Below are positions 22,587 through 34,549 of a stretch of 64,000 nt of DNA, in pieces. The first letter of the stretch is position 1; the number at the start of each line of letters is the position of its first letter. Origin of the DNA: Microplitis mediator (Eukaryota; Arthropoda; Insecta; Hymenoptera; Braconidae); contig NC_079970.1 of assembly GCF_029852145.1 (NCBI RefSeq), positions 11,341,662 through 11,405,661 on the forward strand. The letters are read 5' to 3'. The position numbers and the translations under genes were made by a program. The notes beneath the pieces are model-generated. The model had not been told where the DNA came from. It searched no databases and was given only the letters and a program-made list of their open reading frames with translations.

Positions 22587-22661
22587 AGTAGTTGTTGTGT
22601 TGTTAATTGCAAAAATACTGACAGAAATAGTAATTGCAAGTTTTATACATTTCCATCCATG
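22587..22661 (+). pseudogene. THAP zinc-finger-like fragment
   Basis: The plus strand reads SSCCVVNCKNTDRNSNCKF then YTFPSM, which matches the start of THAP domains (C..C spacing followed by F..FP). THAP is the C2CH DNA-binding domain of P-element transposases and of many host proteins. No ATG precedes it: an in-frame TAA lies five codons upstream of SSCC. No downstream exon was found. It is either the remnant of a THAP gene or P-like element, or an exon of a gene I cannot complete. Confidence 0.4.
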
Positions 22662-22689
22662 ATATTCATCTTTGGCTAAAAATTATTAC

Positions 22690-24270
22690 GGGGAATTTTT
22701 TAAATTACAAATTTTTAACCCAAAGTATTTTTAATTGTTGAGTTTTAAAATTCAAAATTACGAATAATTTAAATCACTTCACTTTCTTTACTTAATGCAA
22801 ATTAATAATTTTAACTTTGAAAAAATTATAATTATAATTATTTTAACTCATTTGTTATTATGACTATTATTGTTATTATTATTATTATTACAAGCTAACC
22901 TTATGTCGTTCAAAATAATATTTATTTTGTATTTATTAAAATTTTTGATACTTATTTTTTTCAGTACAATCTACTCTATATTTTTCCACCTTTCAAATGT
23001 GGTATCACACATATATTTCGCAATCTTTAAAAATTTTAATTATTTGTTTATAAAAACTTTCCGTATTTTCTCTGTGCTTTTTGAGGATGATTTAATGCGG
23101 TCGACAGATGTCGTTTTCGTCGCGCACCTTGCCAATAGAAATATTTTTTCAGAAAAAGGCGCTTTCTCGTAACTTCTTGAAAATTTAAAAATAAAGAAAA
23201 AATTTCTAACCTCATTCATTTTATTATTGTATGTAAGAATAAAAAGTCTAAATAATGAACTTAAAGGAAATATGTAGTTATATTATCATTTTCGGATGAG
23301 AACGTGTAGTTTATTTTATAGTATTCTCTTAGCGTTAGTGGATATGATATTAACTTAGTATTGAATTTTATTTTTTTTTATTAAACACAATGTAAATATT
23401 TTTGAGACAAAAATATTTAAATGATGACATCAAATATTTGAAGTTTAGCTATAACATATATGCTACATTCATGCGAGTGTAGATTATCTTGAAAGTAACT
23501 TTTTAAAATTTGAATTAATATTGTACATATTTGTGTGAACTATATTCTTTTGCGACATTAAATTGCTTAATAGTTGCTCAACTGAATCTATCGTGAGTTC
23601 AATAGTATAAAGTATTGCTTGCCTGAAAACTATATAAATTTTGTATCATAGATTAATTATTTTAAAAAAGTATTTTGAAAATGAATTGATCAATTATAGT
23701 AAATGTATTGAGTAAAGTTGAAATATCTTAAGCCAATAAATCAATTGATTTACTGAAACGAAAAGAAAAAATTCTTTTATTCAAACAGCCAACTGTTTTT
23801 TCTGAACTTATACGTTTTTCAGCCAATCAACTTACTTGAACCAAATAGAGTATCTTCAACCAAACAAGGGCATTTTTCCTAAAAGTAATTTTTTTCTCAG
23901 TGTAAGCTTAAAATATTGTGTTTTTTATTGATAACATATTTTAGCAACTCGCTAAATCATAATTTTATATGCATAACACATATTGAAAAAAATAAATCAT
24001 TGAATAGCTTTGGTGACATAGTTTTATGGAAATGTTTGATATTCCGGTAAAATATGAAATGTTATCTCTTAGTCTGCTTGATGTAAGTCATATGACAATT
24101 TGTGACTCAGTTAAATTATATTTGTGAAAATTTCATTGTCAGCCGCTTATAATTTTTAAAAATCATATTGTGCGAATACATGAAAAAAGAGCTCATAATT
24201 ATTGCCGTACTCAAAAAAATGTCAAAATATCAAAGACCTATGCTCACTACGTATTAGTAACTTTTTTATA
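22690..24270. other. AT-rich DNA with one MITE end
   Basis: No gene. A right end of the CACTGAG MITE (TTTTTTTCTCAGTG then TA) lies at 23889-23904. Its left end is not visible. Confidence 0.4.
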
Positions 24271-24279
24271 ATGAATATT

Positions 24280-24446
24280 TTTTGAAACTCTCCTTCGGAG
24301 TTGAATTCACTCCGAGTACTTCAAATAAATAAGAAATCATCCACTCCACGATAAATTCCATTCGGAGTGAATTTTACTCCGAAAGGGAGTGAATAAACAA
24401 AAATTCATCCACTCCGCGTTTACTCCGCAAATTTTTTACAGCGTAG
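24280..24446. mobile_element. degenerate MITE rich in ACTCC/GGAGT
   Basis: Inverted words CTCCTTCGGAGT, ACTCCGAG, TTCGGAGTGAA and ACTCCGCG make the stretch self-complementary. It ends TTTTTTACAGCGTA, like the copy ending at 16112. Confidence 0.45.
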
Positions 24447-25345
24447 CGATCCTCGCATAAATATTTTTGGACGTTTTTATAAGTATTTTTTGGAGTATTT
24501 TTTAAAATAGTTTTTAGATCAGATCATCTTATGAGGAAGTCACCTACAAATGGTCTTTTATTTTTAAGCTAACTGCACTATAGAATCATTTCATGGAATT
24601 AAAACTATTCATCAATTTCATTAAATATGATAAATTTTAAATAAAAAAAAACCCATTGCCTACAATTGTTGCATGCCCATATTGCCCCTAAAAATCTCAT
24701 AACATGATCAACTACTCAATAAAATGCAACGAACATGCTCACACACACAAACACATACACACACGCACACTCACACTATGAAACTAAAATATTAAGTGAG
24801 GGTCTTAGGTATTTCGAAAATTTTTTTGGTTTAGCGTTAAGCAAAGTTTGTAAAAATGAAAAAATTCGTCGTAGTGAAAGACCGTCACTTACAGGGGTAA
24901 TACTGTCTTGAAGTTCAATGAGCAACTGTGATGTTCTGGCAAGGCGATGTCAGTTAGTTGAAACAATTTGACGGTAAGTAAGCACTTTGCAGCTGTCGGC
25001 CACAATTTAGCTTCGATTTTCCCATAAAGATTGCGTCAGTCTCTTGTCAAAATTTTTCGCTAAGTTGAACAGAAAACTTACACCCAGTCGATGTCAATTT
25101 GTGCGCACGGTAACTTATTGCATTCAACTCGGCGACAAGTTACAGCAATAAATTGATGCCAACTTATCATCAACTTGGATATCAGGACACTTTATTGAAT
25201 AAAAAATTTAAACTCTCGGTGCAAAAATGTTTTTGTCATGGTCATATGTACAATATAAAATTATTATGTATGATTACATGAAATCAGGTAAAGGTTTATG
25301 TATGGTCATCTAAAATCAGAATACATTCATGAATGGTTACCTGAC
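24447..25345. other. intergenic DNA, no gene seen
   Basis: Short CA-rich run near 24735-24780. Nothing else is recognised. Confidence 0.35.
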
Positions 25346-25347
25346 CG

Positions 25348-25600
25348 TTGATCCAAAGACGATTGATCCCCGACAATTGATCCTTGCATTAATTGATCCA
25401 CCGATAAAATATACTCACACACATATAAATGTGAAAAATTACGCCCTTTTTTTACTAATTTTGGGTGCGTGTAACATAAAAAATACACTCACACAAATTT
25501 TTCACATTTATATGTGTGTGAGTATATTTTATCGGCGGATCAATTGTCTCAAGGATCAATTGTCGGAGACCAATTGTCGGGTATCAGTTGTTTTTGGATC
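25348..25600. repeat. hairpin-forming inverted repeat
   Basis: Arms at about 25348-25440 and 25500-25600 are complementary. Both contain ATATACTCACACACATATAA or its complement and repeated words of the type GACAATTGATCC. The spacer is about 55 bp. It may be a small foldback MITE; no target duplication was fixed. Confidence 0.65.
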
Positions 25601-26588
25601 ATCGGCCGTGTCACTTTCATGAATGTTTTATTACATAAAATCTGTGTTTGATTAGAGCTGCCGATATTAGAGCTAGGATGAGGTCGTATTTGAGTAAACC
25701 CATTTATTTGGAATTTCTCAGAAGAGACTTGGCTGATCGATTAATAAGTTTAGCCAGCTTTAGAACTTAATAAAACGCGTCGATTGCAGTTTTAAACATC
25801 GAAGGTGGTTAATTAGTTCAAAAAATATCGGTGACGAAAAATGTAATAAATAAAAATTCTCCTCATTTTTTTCATATAACTTATAATATAATCCACCAAA
25901 TGTTTTGAAATTTATAACAGCACATTGTCTATTTAGTCTGTTTTGTTCCCTCCATACACAGTAAAAAATATTGTGTATCTGTGTTAACAACAGTCCGTGT
26001 TATTTTTTTTGTGTCGATGATTTTGTGTCGAATCAACTCAATTCTCTGTGTTACTTTAAAACTTTTTGATCAATCTACTATTCAACACTTTGAAAGTGTT
26101 ACCTAATACGAAAATTGGAATTATCAACATTTAGTAAGTGTTACTTCGAAATCAACATAAAAAAGTGTTGAAGCGACAGTTGAATTGGATTAAAAAAATG
26201 TCATTTTTCGATTCACGCGGAAGTCGCCATTAAGCATCAGTTTTGTTTGGTTAGTTATTATTTTTGTTACCTGGGTGTTAATTATTTTCAATTGAAAAAA
26301 AAAAATAAAGTTGACAGAGTTCATGATTCGCATAGTTAAAAAAAAAGTATTTAAAAAATTGCATCCGTAGCTTCGTTCTTTTTTTTTTTACATGTCCATA
26401 GTTTTTTTTTTTTTTTTTTTTTGTAATTTATTTGTCGAAAAAAGAAATCGAAAATCGTTAACTGTTTGCGATATTTAGGGTCATGTTTACTATTACAGAA
26501 TAGTTCAATGTTGAACAATAATTGTTGACACTTTAGATAACCTAAAAATAATCCATGGTACAAAAACAAAATATATAAGTTAACATTT
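25601..26588. other. repeat-derived DNA, no gene
   Basis: TA then CACAGTAAAAAATATTGTGT at 25955 looks like the start of another TA-target MITE with GTGTTA words to about 26180. The matching end is uncertain. Otherwise AT-rich with long T runs. Confidence 0.35.
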
Positions 26589-26590
26589 TT

Positions 26591-27270
26591 TTAACTTCCC
26601 GCTACGAAAATTGAAAATTTTAAAAAATTCGGGAAGTTGTTGATTTCGCTCCGATTTTCGGAAGTCAAATTTCTATCAAATCTTGAAGTTTTGAGGTTCT
26701 AGAAAGCTATTCTGACTAATTTATCCGTTTAATATAAATCGAAAACGAAAGAATTCAAATAAAACTGTCTTCTTGGTTTTTTTGGAATTTTTAAAAAATG
26801 ACTGGATAAATCAATTTCAAAATTTAATGAGCATTAGAACTTGATAAAACGCGTCGATTGATATCTTAACCATCTCAATCGGTCAATCCATTTGAAAGAT
26901 ACCGTTGATGAAAGAAATAGTGAGAACCGTTTTTTTTTCGAATATCTACAAAAAAATTGAATCAATCAATTTCAAAATCAAACCAGCTCTAGAACTCAAT
27001 AAATCGCTTCGATTTCCGCCTTAGCCATCTCAATCGGTTAATTTATTCGAGAGATTTCGAGTGAGAAAAAAATGGTAAAAAACAGTTATTTGCAAATATT
27101 TTTGAAAAAAACTTAACCAAACAATTCCAAAATCTGATCAGCTCTAGAACTCAATAAAATACGTCAATTTCCGCCTCAACTATCGAAATCGGTTCATTCG
27201 TTCACGCTCAAGGAGCTCGAAAACAGCGGGAAGTTTTGGGGCTGGCCCACAGGGTCAACCGATAGACAGA
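26591..27270 (+). repeat. TTAA-family repeat copy
   Basis: Begins TTAACTTCCCGCTACGAAAA and ends GGTCAACCGATAGACAGATT. The interior has three or four degenerate units of about 150 bp. Both edges match other copies in the window. Confidence 0.75.
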
Positions 27271-28610
27271 TTTATTGTGTTGCTGTCAGCAATTGAAAAG
27301 TGTTGAAGTTACTTCTTATATGACTCGAATTTTGTCTTGAAATTTTAACACCATTGACTTTCGGACACCATTATCCTCAAGAAGATTGATAGTGTTGGCA
27401 ATGCTGTTTTTTGGCTGATTGACCTCGAAAACAGCGGGAAGCTTTAGGTCTGGCAACGGGGTCAATCGATCTCCGGATAGTTTTCTTTTTCTTTAGATGT
27501 GTCTCGAAAATTTCAAAAGAGTATTCAAGACTCAGTATTTTAGCCAAATATGAGCTTTCAATATTCATCATTATAGAGGCACCAATTTCATTTTGTTCCA
27601 TTTACCGTTGAACTAATATGAGAAAGAATTTGCTAAAGTTTTGATCTAAAATCCAAACTATTTATTTTGATTCAAGCGTTGAATCAACATACATAACTCG
27701 TTAGCGAACCACGGTACCGTAAAGTTCAATACATATTTTTTTAGAGAATTGAATGGTCAGAAATAAATATCTATTATCGTCAGTATATAAATTAACTTTA
27801 TCAAAAGAAATGTAAGTCAAAGTTAAAGTCATAGTAAATAGCAATATTACTAAACTTTTCAAGCAAAACTATCAGTGTTATAATAAAATCTCATATTGGC
27901 AACTTTTTTGTGCATCATTGCATTCCTTACGAAATGTTTCTTACCAAATTTTCGAAATTCCGAAGTGCTCGTCATTTGTATGCGCCTGAATATTGATTCG
28001 TCATACAAAAAGCGTGTTTGTACTCTATATGATTGATGATTGTGAAATTGGAAGATGCAATATTTTCGAATGTACGTTTTTTTATTGATGATGATCAAAC
28101 ATAGGAAAAAGACTCATAGGCTTTTTGACGTGAGAATTAAGAGTTAATAAAATTTATTCTTATTGATCAAATTGTATCGAAAATCCAGTCTAATATTTCT
28201 AAGCAAAAAAATTGAAAAACCGGTTGTACCTGCAGAGCAACCCCAAAATTTCCTGCTGTTTTCAAGCTCCTTAAGTTCCATAACATTATTGTCAATATTC
28301 ACAGGTTTTGCAAGCTTCACAATGCCCTTCATATTATTGTATTTCCGAGCTCTACAATCTTGAAAAAATTAACAATTTACATGATTAAGCCTGTTAATAG
28401 TTGGTTAAACATGGATCAATAATTACAGAACTGATCATGTCTGTGTTTGTGCCTGATCAGGTATTGTCATGCCCGCTACTGCCTCCTCATGTCTAATCAT
28501 TTGTTTCCAGGCTTCAAATTTTTTAATATAATAGATGCAGAATGTGCGAATTAAATCTGTCGATATAGGAAGTCGATTCAGTATTGTTGTATAAAAAAAA
28601 AAAAAAATCT
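27271..28610. other. repeat fragments and AT-rich DNA
   Basis: Short pieces of the TTAA family (AGCGGGAAG, GGGTCAA words) lie at 27421-27475 and 28205-28280. No gene is supported. Confidence 0.4.
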
Positions 28611-28618
28611 CCTTTGAT

Positions 28619-28798
28619 AAACCGGTAAGTGCTACTAACTTTTACGGTCACAGAAGAGAAAATTATAGCCCCCTCTCATAACTAGTCCACGCCTCTAACT
28701 TTCACGATAGCAGAATAGAAAACTATAGCCCTCTCTTAAAACTACTCCATGTCGGCAACTCTTACGGCTACGCATCAGAAAATTATAGTTTCCTTTTC
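28619..28798 (+). repeat. 60-bp satellite, left part
   Basis: Three units of exactly 60 bp, with the theme CTCTAACTTTTACGGTCACG then GAAAATTATAGCCCCCTCTC. The array continues in the same orientation at 34550, so it was split by the transposon at 28799-34549. Confidence 0.85.
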
Positions 28799-29080
28799 TA
28801 GTCGGAGAGCTGGTGACACATTTTTGGGAAGGTTCTCACGGCAAGTTGACATAGCGAAAAAATATAATTTTGTTAATTCGCGAATCGAAATTTGCGAGTC
28901 TTGCAAACAGTTAGCGGTTATTTTTTTACTGCGCAGCATATAACATTTGCAAAAAAAATTCCACAAAATGTATTTTTGGCAACTTAATTCTTTTTTGTTC
29001 TTTCAATTTAGCTCATATATAATAAAAAAAAAAAATGCCAGACTTTTTTGTTGGTTATAAAATATTGCCAGACACCTCTG

Positions 29081-30100
29081 AACATATTTTATTATAATTC
29101 CCAAAAAATGTACTTTTGGCAATTTCAAATTTTAATCATCGTATTTATTGAGTAATTTTAATCATATCTGCAAATTGCCAGACAGATTTAGCGGTTTTAA
29201 ATAATTGCCAGACGTGAATAAAGCTTGAAAATAAATATGACAGAAAAGTCTTATGTGTCGACATAGGTGCGAGAGAGATAGCTTATCGACGCATGACGGC
29301 AGCTGATGGGGGCCCACGCTCCTCGCGCTGTGATTGGTTACTGAGAAACCGCGTGTTTCGATTATAGTTCGAGCTCTGTGATTACAACGGAGTATTCTGA
29401 AGTTTTTTTTTTTTAATTTATAAAAAAATTAAAAATTTAAGAAACGACAATTGCTCTTGTCGCATATATTAAAAAATTGTGAAATTCCAAAAATTTTATT
29501 TTTGTCTTGAAAAAATAATTAAGCAAAAATTTTACGTAAAATAAATAATTTATATTTAACATAATTTTGTATTTTCGAAAAAAAAAAATCATTTTGTATT
29601 GTAAGGTAAGGCGCACAGCTTCTGAAAATTTTAATTTTCTCGCGTTTCGTCGATATAATAATTCACAAATAACCTTATTTAAAATAATTGAATATAACCT
29701 TATTTAAATAGGTTACAGTTTTCGGGTTCAAATTCTGCAACAATCCTAAAAATTTAGGCCCAATTATTGATTTCCCGACGTCAATAAAAAAAATAGAAAA
29801 AAAACTTTTATTTTATGTAATTTTTTGTTATTTAGTATTTTATGATATTTCAATTAATTACACATGGAATATATTAATTTATGGTCTCGCATAACTTATT
29901 CAATCATTGTTATTAATTACTATTAAAGCTTAAAAAACAAAAACCAGGCCACGGTCAATAACTTTTTTCTTCTTGACAGGAAGAATAATTTTTAGGGATT
30001 AAATAATTCAATCATTTTTTTCAGTTGTCAATTTTTATTAAATTAAGAATTACGTTCGAATTATAATATGAAAATAAATTTATACATATTTATTATGTTA
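29081..30100. other. non-coding 3' part of the Academ-like element
   Basis: Between the left inverted end and the coding end. It contains a GC-richer piece at 29265-29400 (GCACGCTCCTCG-type words) of unknown role. No reading frame is supported. Confidence 0.4.
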
Positions 30101-30243
30101 TTAATTTTCTTCTTCTTCTTCACTGCTCTCAGAAGATTCTCTGCCAGAGAAATCCTCTTCATTGTCGAAGAGATTATCATTGTCAAACTGATCATCTTCA
30201 ATATTCACCTCTGTTGAATTTTCGTCAATATCTTGTGAAATTG
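30101..30243 (-). pseudogene. possible last exon, acidic tail
   Basis: Follows a TATTTTTCAG-like acceptor (complement at about 30244-30252). It reads ISQDIDENSTEVN, then EDDQFDNDNLFDNEED, and ends ESSEEEEEN before TAA at 30101-30103. An acidic C-terminal tail is plausible for this protein. The matching donor near 30300-30345 is uncertain, because the best candidates do not give the right phase. Confidence 0.4.
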
Positions 30244-30261
30244 CTGAAAAATAACATATGA

Positions 30262-31752
30262 TTAGTATACATTAAATAATAGAATTATATGGAATGCGAT
30301 AAAATGACGTTTAGTTGTATTTTGTTGTTGGTTTTCGTTTACTGCTTTTAAAGCATCCATAACAGAAGACGGCATACAATCTCCTTCCAACCAGTAAAAT
30401 TCATACTTTCCATCTTGAAGGTCCCATCCATTTCTGGTTGGTGCCAAAGTACTTGGGAAACGTAAATGCGAAGTACGCCAAATGCTGGTAATGTATAGAG
30501 TCCGAAGAAGTTGTTGCTGTAATTCTGCCTTGCATGGTGGCAGATTTGATGCGTCGTAGATTTTGAACTATTTTTTGAATGGTTCATCGGGGTTATTCGC
30601 TTTGTAAGTCGAACAAAATTTTTCAAATCTAGCAGTATAAATATTAGTTAAAGTTTTAAAACCATACATTTCGCAAACAAATTTCTCTAATACCGAAAAC
30701 GCTTGAAATTTTAAGCCTGTTACATGAGCAGATCCGAGATCTGTTGAAGCTTTTTGGTAATCCTCATTACCTTTCAAAATTTGGAGTGGCCTCTTCGTCC
30801 CTTTTTTGAAGAAAGAAGGGTTATAGTCGCAACGAGTCAAGGCATGAAAGCCAGGTAAACTCGAATACACTTTTCGTCCTAGTTCAATGGACAACTGGGA
30901 TATATTAATTAATCTTTTCTTATTGTTGTTTCCATATTCCATAAAAATTGAAAGGTTATCACACTCCAAGTGATCCATGTTTTCCAGCATGATAATTAGA
31001 ACATCTGTATCGCAAGATTTTATTATTACATTTGTTGCAGTATCATTATTTATTTTACAGAAATGGTGTACAATTTTTGTGTCTGCTTCTTCGTGACCGT
31101 CACATGATAAATCATGAGATTCGGAACATTCCGAAATAAATTTTACTCGGGACTCGTTACCAGCACTTTCCAGGCCTATTAAAAATTTTTTGACATTTTC
31201 AGAAGCTGATTTTCCATTTGAAATATTGTAAAGCACATTCTTGTCGAGGGTAGAATCAAAAGGATTCATGAATTTTGAAAATGCGTTGATGAAATTTCTC
31301 AACAATTTCGTGTTTCTCTTTATATTATGCTTTTCTAGATCATTTGTAACGTCCTGGCGTTTTTGGGGACCTGTAATTTCATATGTATACGATATTACAC
31401 TAGATCGAATCTCATGGCTTTTACACCACCGTTGTCGAGCTGAGATTGAATTCGTAAAATTAATAATACTGACTAATCTCTTTGCAGCTTCAGCATTAAT
31501 TGTTCGTTCTAGAGTTAGATCGATAGGCTGCCTTGAAAAAGATTTGTCAGTCCTCTGAATTCCTAAACATCCTTTTTCCATCGTTTGACTAATTTCCGGA
31601 TGGGTTTCGCCGATTGTAAGTAAATTGTTGTGATATTTCACTAACCAACGAGCGTAATTCGGCTGGTTGAGCACAAAAAATAGATTTGCAATTTTTGGCA
31701 AAACATATTTAAATATTGCAAAATCTCCCGCCCTGATACTCCGACTTAACAA
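30262..31752 (-). pseudogene. Academ-like protein, XPG/FEN-like C-terminal half
   Basis: 394 codons to an in-frame TAG at 30568-30570; the same frame then continues through LPPCKAELQQQLLRTLY and TPTRNGWD-like text (APTRNGWDLQDGKYEFYW) to 30262. The central acidic pattern HEEADTK, SCDTDVLIIML and TRCDYNPSFFKKG resembles the metal-binding acidic residues of XPG/FEN1-type nucleases (EAEA, DTDVL, GCDY..GIG). Known relatives are large transposon proteins found in insects and cnidarians. FSRQPIDLTLE and NQPNYARWLV are typical of the family upstream of the nuclease-like part. Role: probably the catalytic part of the Academ transposase or its partner nuclease. The stop shows that this copy is inactive. 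Confidence 0.75.
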
Positions 31753-31828
31753 GTGATAATAATTAATAAAATTTATATGTCGTATAAAATTGGACTGTTT
31801 TACCGAACGATCCGTTTAAACAGTCTTC

Positions 31829-32302
31829 TCAATATAAAAAATATGAATTTCCAAGCTCTGACATTTCTTCATTTTCCAATATTGCTGTGAGTGATAATTT
31901 ACTTTTATTAAATTTAAGAAGTTCCATACGCAGGACATCTCCAATCGTGATGCTTCTGTTTTCTAGGAATAATTGGAAGTTCATCATTTCTAACCCTAGT
32001 GACATTATAGGATGAATTCTCTTGCAGCGATTGAAGTGTTTGCCTGTGAGGAATGATTCCACAGATCCACTTGCTAACAGCCCTGAACCAACTGCGACAT
32101 TCATTAACCCGCATCCGGCTATGAATTTTCCGACTGCTTTAAAGTACGCAAACATCACATGAAACATTCCTAAATGAATAAACAAATTGTCGTATTCCAG
32201 ACTTTGAACTGACTGAATGTGCATGGCAATCTTAGCAATCGCTAAATCATAAGACACACTTATGATTGGTTCGCTAAGCTCATCGGCAATTTTTAAACTT
32301 TA
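31829..32302 (-). pseudogene. Academ-like protein, middle segment
   Basis: Reads SVSYDLAIAKIAMHIQ, then DNLFIHLGMFHVMFAYFKA and SGLLASGSVESF, then GKHFNRCKRIHP, all typical of the family. It is in the same frame as the segment upstream: only an in-frame TAA at 32300-32302 separates them. At its lower end a TGA at about 31829 and then a frame change separate it from the XPG-like part, though FGKTVQFY-like text is still readable between 31760 and 31820. Confidence 0.7.
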
Positions 32303-32782
32303 ATTCATGGTTTCAAGAACAACTTTTGGATCAGTTGGAGATTCATTTAGAGGTGTTAGATAACGAATGATTTGTTTCTTCTTATTTTTGTCTTCTGTAA
32401 ACTTGCAATTAAATCCAACCCACATTGGAGTATCTTGAATGTCCAGTGCATGTGAGAACATCCACAATGTATCAATTTTATTGATTTGGTCTAATGTTTG
32501 TGGGACTATTAAACGTCGATCATCTGTAATAGGTAATAACAGAGCTGACATCTTAGGAATCTTGTGTATTGGTTGTAATTCCGCTCGAATCGTTTCAAAT
32601 GTCCGTCGTCTTTTTCGTATTTTTTTAGGTTGAATTTCATAGTTTTCAGCAGCAGAACCATCTTCGAGATTAACGGCACCATGGTTTTCAAGGTCATAAG
32701 CGGCATCATTTTCTAAGTCTACAGCAGCAGCATCATCTTCGAGGTCAATTTTTGTGCACAACTGTGGGATTTTCAACGACAT
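32300..32782 (-). pseudogene. Academ-like protein, upstream segment
   Basis: Contains an acidic repeat (DLENDAAYDLENHGAVNLED), a basic stretch KKIRKRRR, and then TLWMFSHALDIQDTPMWVGF and IRYLTPLNESPTDP, typical of this family. It overlaps the 32745-33133 segment in another frame, indicating a frameshift near 32750. The start methionine is internal and not a real start. Confidence 0.65.
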
Positions 32783-33133
32783 CTTGGTAGATTATTCCAA
32801 CCGGGTCGTGTAGTGTATTTTTGCCAGAAGCAGTATCAACGAAGCGGTCAAAATCGTCAAATGCTACACCTGTATTTAATCCATTTGCTCTTATAATTCC
32901 ATCAGGACATAATTCCGATTGACCAGACGATGTAAACGTAGCTTCTGTTTCAAGCTCTTCAACAACATGATAACTGCAGCAGTGGCCATATCGATTAATA
33001 ATTTCAACAATTTTTCGACTGCTAGTTAAACTTTTTAAAGTCATCCTTAAAGTTATATGTTTACTCGTTTTAATTTTACCTTTCGACACATAATAAATCA
33101 GGTCAGAAGCTAGCGAGTTGCTTACTCTATAAC
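32745..33133 (-). pseudogene. Academ-like protein, N-proximal segment
   Basis: The frame is open without ATG from about 33133 (RVSNSLASDLIYYVSKGK) through KHITLRMTLKSLTSSRKIV and IINRYGHCCSYHVVEELETE to TLHDPVGIIYQD. These phrases match the known family (KH..LG...KSLTGS...E..NR.GHC..Y..VEELETE). Coding stops at 33133, where an LTR-like insertion begins. Confidence 0.7.
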
Positions 33134-34073
33134 TGTCATAACCTTTTCTTCGTCTACCGTGTAACGCTGGGGTACGTTATCCTGCACTTAATGGTGGAAG
33201 GGTGCAGGTAGTGGGTCAAAGTTTGCCCCGCTAGCTCTTATGAAACTCTGACTTCTTAGATTTAATTTAAAAAAATGCCTTTGCAATAAATTAATTTACC
33301 CGAACGAGCCTCACAATTCTAAACTAATACTAGTACTTAGCCTAAGATTGAGTTCGGAGATAGATGTAGTCCTGGATGTCCTTGGACTGGCAACTGGTTG
33401 ATCCTTGGAAATCGCCTCCTTGGACCGTGATACTGATACCCAAATGTCGTAGCTAAGGAGACTCTTAATTGTCTAATGTGGACTTGGGAAACACAGGTGA
33501 ATTCACTCTAACACTGGTTTCAGTAAATAGAATAATTATTTATTTAACCAATAATAAACTATTATGCCACGTCGCACACACACTGGTTTATCAATATCGT
33601 TACTGTACTTAACGGTACAGGGCTATCTACCAATTTATTCAAATAACTGTCTCTGGTATAGCAACAGATATGAGCTATTATTTATCACAAACAGATATGA
33701 TGTAATAAATACTGGATAATTTACTTAACTAATTATCACTGACACTAGACAAGTTACCAACAAATATGAGTTAAGAATAAATTAATAAGTAGTAATGACG
33801 ATCAGCTAACAGGTCAATTACTACGCACAGCAATAAGCAAAAGCCAACAGTGAAACAAGCTAAAGCCGACTGTGAAAAAGCACCGGTAGCACGTTAACGC
33901 GCTCTTTTATAGACAGAACTGTCGCACTAGTCATGTGACAGTTCTGTCCCGATAACAACCGGAGGCGTACGATGCCAACATCGTAACAACCGTGACAACC
34001 ACTTGAAACTGTAAGATAAAAATCTGTAAGGTTTGAGGAATGTTGCATTCTCCTTTCAACAATTCTGACGTAG
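33134..34073 (-). mobile_element. LTR-like insertion in the Academ coding region
   Basis: About 0.94 kb separates two parts of one reading unit. On the minus strand it has a TATA box CTATAAAAG (33904-33912) followed by GC-richer DNA, which is what an LTR promoter looks like. Inverted GACAGAACTG and CAGTTCTGTC words lie just upstream of the TATA box. The ends are approximate because I could not fix a target duplication. It could be a solo LTR or another non-coding element. Confidence 0.5.
33904..33912 (-). promoter_or_regulatory. TATA box in the LTR-like insertion
   Basis: CTATAAAAG on the minus strand, followed about 25 bp downstream by GC-richer sequence. Upstream is a palindromic pair of ACAGTTCTGTC words. 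Confidence 0.45.
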
Positions 34074-34340
34074 TTATTTCCTCTGGTAACGATTTTTTTC
34101 AATTTCTAATATTTTCCGTAACAAGATGAGAACAGCACTATGAAGGATGGGTTTTTCTTTCAACAGAGAATATAAATTCTCGTCAATTTCACGGTTAATG
34201 GGACCAACAATTTTTTTATTGTGTAAAATAGAAAATTTGAGCTTTCTTTCATAATGTTTCTTAAGTTTAGTTTCAAAATTGGCTTTGGACAATGTGTTAT
34301 TATAGATATGGCTTTTTTTTTTATTATATATGAGCTAAAT
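34074..34340 (-). pseudogene. Academ-like protein, first recognisable part
   Basis: An open frame reads SHIYNNTLSKANFETKLKKH, then PILHSAVLILLRKILEIEK, fitting the region that precedes the KH..LG segment in related proteins. It starts directly at the inner edge of the right terminal repeat, so the N-terminal (cysteine-rich) part expected in Academ proteins is missing or lies elsewhere. Confidence 0.5.
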
Positions 34341-34549
34341 TAAAAGAAAAAAAAAAGAATTAAGTTGCCAAAAATACATTTTTTGGAATTTTTTTATGAA
34401 AATGTTATATGCTGCGCAGTAAAAAAATAACCGCTAACTCTTTGCAAGACTCGCAAATCTCGATTCGCGAATTGACAAAATTATATTTTTTCGCTATTTC
34501 AACTTGCCGTGAGGACCTTCCCAAAAATGTGTCACCAGCTCTTGGACTA

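Larger units (their letters stand above)
28799..34549 (-). mobile_element. Academ-like DNA transposon, 5.75 kb
   Basis: Inverted ends begin TAGTCGGAGAGCTGGTGACA (left) and TAGTCCAAGAGCTGGTGACA (right, complement). Both continue for about 240 bp as terminal inverted repeats. TTC flanks both sides (28796-28798, 34550-34552). Removing the element and one TTC gives CCTTTTCTAACTTATCCG, which agrees with the 60-bp satellite units (for example 34727-34744). The minus-strand protein contains an XPG/FEN-like acidic pattern. Terminal inverted repeats, a 3-bp duplication and an XPG-like domain are the hallmarks of the Academ superfamily. The copy is dead: stops, frameshifts, an LTR-like insertion and probably loss of the N-terminal coding region. 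Confidence 0.8.

Noticed and set aside
22870..23172. Possible membrane protein of 100 codons
   Set aside because: Hydrophobicity is expected from T-rich DNA (F, L, I, Y codons). There is no splice signal or conserved text.
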